Both the position numbers and the translations under genes were made by a program. From the NCBI GenBank assembly GCA_900757595.1, contig CAAEOL010000012.1, forward strand, positions 1 through 64,000: DNA of 64,000 nucleotides, in the 5' to 3' direction. This document shows, piece by piece, positions 62,292 through 64,000 of the stretch; position 1 is the stretch's first letter; each line of letters begins with the position of its first letter. The stretch is from an uncultured Collinsella sp. GTDB taxonomy: Bacteria; Actinomycetota; Coriobacteriia; Coriobacteriales; Coriobacteriaceae. The notes beneath the pieces were generated by a model. The model saw only the letters and a list, made by a program, of their open reading frames with translations. It was not told where the DNA came from and searched no databases.

Positions 62292-62886
62292 TGCCGGGGA
62301 AGCCTGTCTGGCGGAGGGCCTCGTAGAGGACGATGGCGGCGCTGTTGGAGAGGTTGAGGGCGCTGATGCGGTAGTCGTCCGGGTCTACAAAGTTGCCGCA
62401 GATATCCTGCCGAAGGATGGCCTCGTGGCTGTCCTCGGTATGCCCTAGCGATTCCTCGTGGGCTTCCCATGTCTCGGCGTTGTCAAGCGAATCGCAATCG
62501 CGCAGCATCGGGATGCGCTCGCAGCGCTCGGACTCCGCGGCAAGCAGTGGCTCGGGGATGCCTGAGCTCTCGCTGCCAAAGACCAAGTAGTCGCCGTCGC
62601 GGTAGGTGCTTTGCGCATAGGTGCGGCGTGCCTTTTTGGTCAGCAGATGCAGGCGCTCGTCGGCGGGGGAGAGGCCGTTGCGCGCAAGGAAATCCTCCCA
62701 GCCGGCATAGGTCGTCACGTCCAAGTTTTGCCAGTAGCCCAGGCCGGCGCGACGCACTGTCTTGTCGTCGAGCGAAAACCCCAGCGGCTCCACCAGATGC
62801 AGGCGGGTACCGGTAACCACGCAAGTGCGGCCGATATTGCCCGTATTGGCCGGAATCTCGGGCGCATACAGCACAATGTTGAACAT
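62287..62886 (-). CDS. trmL: tRNA (cytidine34-2'-O)-methyltransferase TrmL, with an insert
   Basis: 199 residues; typical TrmL has about 155. It is a SPOUT methylase of the wobble base of Leu tRNAs. N-terminal MFNIVLYAPEIPANTGNIGR, HLVEPLGFSLDDKTVRRAGL, then YLVFGSESSGIPEPLLA and RIPML. An extra 40 or so residues (about 133-175; acidic, with EESLGHTEDSHE) separate this from the last knot motif LNLSNSAAIVLYEALRQ. ATG at 62886, 4 bases after AAGGAG. Confidence 0.9.
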   Translation of the reverse strand: MFNIVLYAPEIPANTGNIGRTCVVTGTRLHLVEPLGFSLDDKTVRRAGLGYWQNLDVTTYAGWEDFLARNGLSPADERLHLLTKKARRTYAQSTYRDGDYLVFGSESSGIPEPLLAAESERCERIPMLRDCDSLDNAETWEAHEESLGHTEDSHEAILRQDICGNFVDPDDYRISALNLSNSAAIVLYEALRQTGFPGM

Positions 62887-62981
62887 GAATCTCCTTGGCT
62901 CAGAACGAAAAGCCACCACAAAGGGCACCTTCGTGGTGGTTTGGCGGTTACGTAGGCGGAAAAATACTCGCTTGGATAAAC

Positions 62982-64000
62982 CTAGGCGCGGTGCCAGTCG
63001 GTCAGGCAGGCATCGAGGGAGGCGATGAGTGCGTCCTTGTCCATGTGACGGCCGATGATGCACAGGCTCGTCATGCGGTCGCCCGTCTCGTCGTCCCAAA
63101 TCTGCATGATTTCGGGGTTCTCGTCGATAATCTTCTGCTTCTCGCCCTCGGGCGCAGAATCGACAAACAGGCCGTTTTCCATCAGACGCATCTGGTGGCC
63201 GGCCTGCTCAAACATGTAGCACATGTCCGGATCGCCGGTCTGCCACAGCGGACCCTTGACGCGAATGACTTCGTCGGGCCACTCCTGCTCAACAAAATCG
63301 GTGAACTTCTGCAGGTCAAACGGCTTGCGGCGCGAGTACACAAAGGTCTCGATGTCGTACTCGAGCACCTCGGGGTCGTCGTGCTCCTCGGGATGCTCCA
63401 TGGCCTCGATCCAGGCGGCGGAGTTGTAGGCGCGCATAAAGTCGAAGCGGTCGGTGTCGAGCAGCTCCTCCATGGGGACCTCGCCGTTTTGAGCCTCGAC
63501 AATCACGGCGTCCTTCTGCAGGCTGCGCACGATGGCTTTGAGCTCTGCGATCTGCTCGGGGGTGACGGTGTCAGTCTTATTAAGAATCAGCGTGGAGCAA
63601 AACTCGATCTGCTGGATGAGCAGGCTCTCGATGTCATCCTCGTCAATGTCCTCGGCCAGCAGGTCGCGACCGCCGTTGAACTCGTCGTACATGCGGGCGC
63701 AGTCGACCACGGCCACGATGTTGTCGAGCGCGAGCTTGGGCTCGCCGCCCACCTTGGCCTCGTCGCAGAAGCTCGAGATGGTGTAGGCGATGGGGATAGG
63801 CTCGCAAATACCCGAGGCCTCGATGATGATGTAGTCGAACTTGCCCGAATCGGCGATGCCCTGCAGCTGGTTGGCCAGGTCGTCCGAAAGCGTGCAGCAG
63901 ATGCAGCCGTTGGTGAGCGGGATGAGGTCGTCGGTCTCGGAAAGGCCGCCGTCGGCGATAAGGCTAGCGTCGACGTTGATCTCGCCGATATCGTTGACGA
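62982..64000 (-). CDS. CobW/P47K-family GTP-binding metallochaperone (truncated by window edge)
   Basis: About 340 codons; the start and the P-loop are beyond the right edge. Seen: VNDIGEINVDASLI, the CxCC metal site NGCICCTLSDDL, IIIEASGICEP, the G4-like LILNKTDTV, and the C-terminal CobW domain with FVYSRRKPFDLQKF. Such proteins hand zinc, cobalt or iron to target enzymes in a GTP-dependent way; the metal cannot be told. Strongly acidic, which fits metal handling. Confidence 0.9.
   Translation of the reverse strand, partial: VNDIGEINVDASLIADGGLSETDDLIPLTNGCICCTLSDDLANQLQGIADSGKFDYIIIEASGICEPIPIAYTISSFCDEAKVGGEPKLALDNIVAVVDCARMYDEFNGGRDLLAEDIDEDDIESLLIQQIEFCSTLILNKTDTVTPEQIAELKAIVRSLQKDAVIVEAQNGEVPMEELLDTDRFDFMRAYNSAAWIEAMEHPEEHDDPEVLEYDIETFVYSRRKPFDLQKFTDFVEQEWPDEVIRVKGPLWQTGDPDMCYMFEQAGHQMRLMENGLFVDSAPEGEKQKIIDENPEIMQIWDDETGDRMTSLCIIGRHMDKDALIASLDACLTDWHRA

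Overview
The window is high-GC bacterial DNA with dense, mostly short-spaced genes. It most resembles the Coriobacteriia, and Collinsella is my best guess. The reasons are the high GC content, the mix of actinobacterial and clostridial-like gene families, an LAxTG-type sorting signal, a zinc-ribbon-tailed MscL and many short intergenic palindromes. The genus is an inference; there is no rRNA or tRNA gene here to settle it.

Layout. 1-2.7 kb: three tandem sirtuin-like genes (one frameshifted, one running off the edge), divergent from a TetR regulator, with a palindromic operator over the sirtuin promoter. 2.8-4.9 kb: an iron-sulfur-type flavoprotein and a lower-GC AAA/DUF4143 ATPase. 5-9.3 kb: a two-gene type II topoisomerase operon (ParC/ParE-like). 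9.5-11.2 kb: a sugar acetyltransferase and a self-regulated HTH/membrane protein pair. 11.2-16.8 kb: a 1455-residue wall-anchored surface protein and a LuxR-type regulator. 17-18 kb: a GMP synthetase that lacks the glutaminase half. 18.2-24 kb: a redox island made of a two-component system, a 48-residue CXXC protein, a polyferredoxin-like membrane protein, a TlpA lipoprotein, a rhodanese fragment and a CoA-disulfide-reductase/rhodanese fusion. 24-30 kb: a large fused MacB-like ABC exporter, two membrane proteins and a repeat-filled gap. 30-35.4 kb: Dus, a small RHH module between matching palindromes, glutaredoxin, an XRE/zinc-ribbon/TipAS fusion, TrmO, a MalY-type lyase and a Nim-like flavoprotein. 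35.4-43 kb: a hybrid sensor kinase, a K+ channel, a LOG protein, a ClC transporter and a GntR/ABC operon. 43-55 kb: RF3 behind three tandem hairpins, a VUT transporter, an SDR, Ung, EamA, LysR, MATE, RlmA, RsmJ, GNAT and MscL. 55-64 kb: a TetM-like GTPase, a short UvrA flanked by two related AAA/winged-helix ATPases, TrmL and a CobW GTPase.

How the genes work together. Most of the window is ordinary housekeeping: RNA modification (Dus, TrmO, RlmA, RsmJ, TrmL), DNA topology and repair (topoisomerase, Ung, UvrA), translation factors and transport. The least ordinary parts are four. The first is the sirtuin operon, whose lead protein has Gln in place of the catalytic His, as in the SirTM class. 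The second is the ATPase-UvrA-ATPase block, in which each ATPase gene has 10-bp phased direct repeats in its promoter region. The third is a palindrome family that sits on or just after stop codons, and in two cases supplies the stop codon. The fourth is a group of larger palindromic elements: 184 bp at 29.4 kb, a triple hairpin at 43.2 kb, and paired palindromes at 30.8 and 31.4 kb. No CRISPR array, rRNA, tRNA, transposase, integrase or phage gene was seen.
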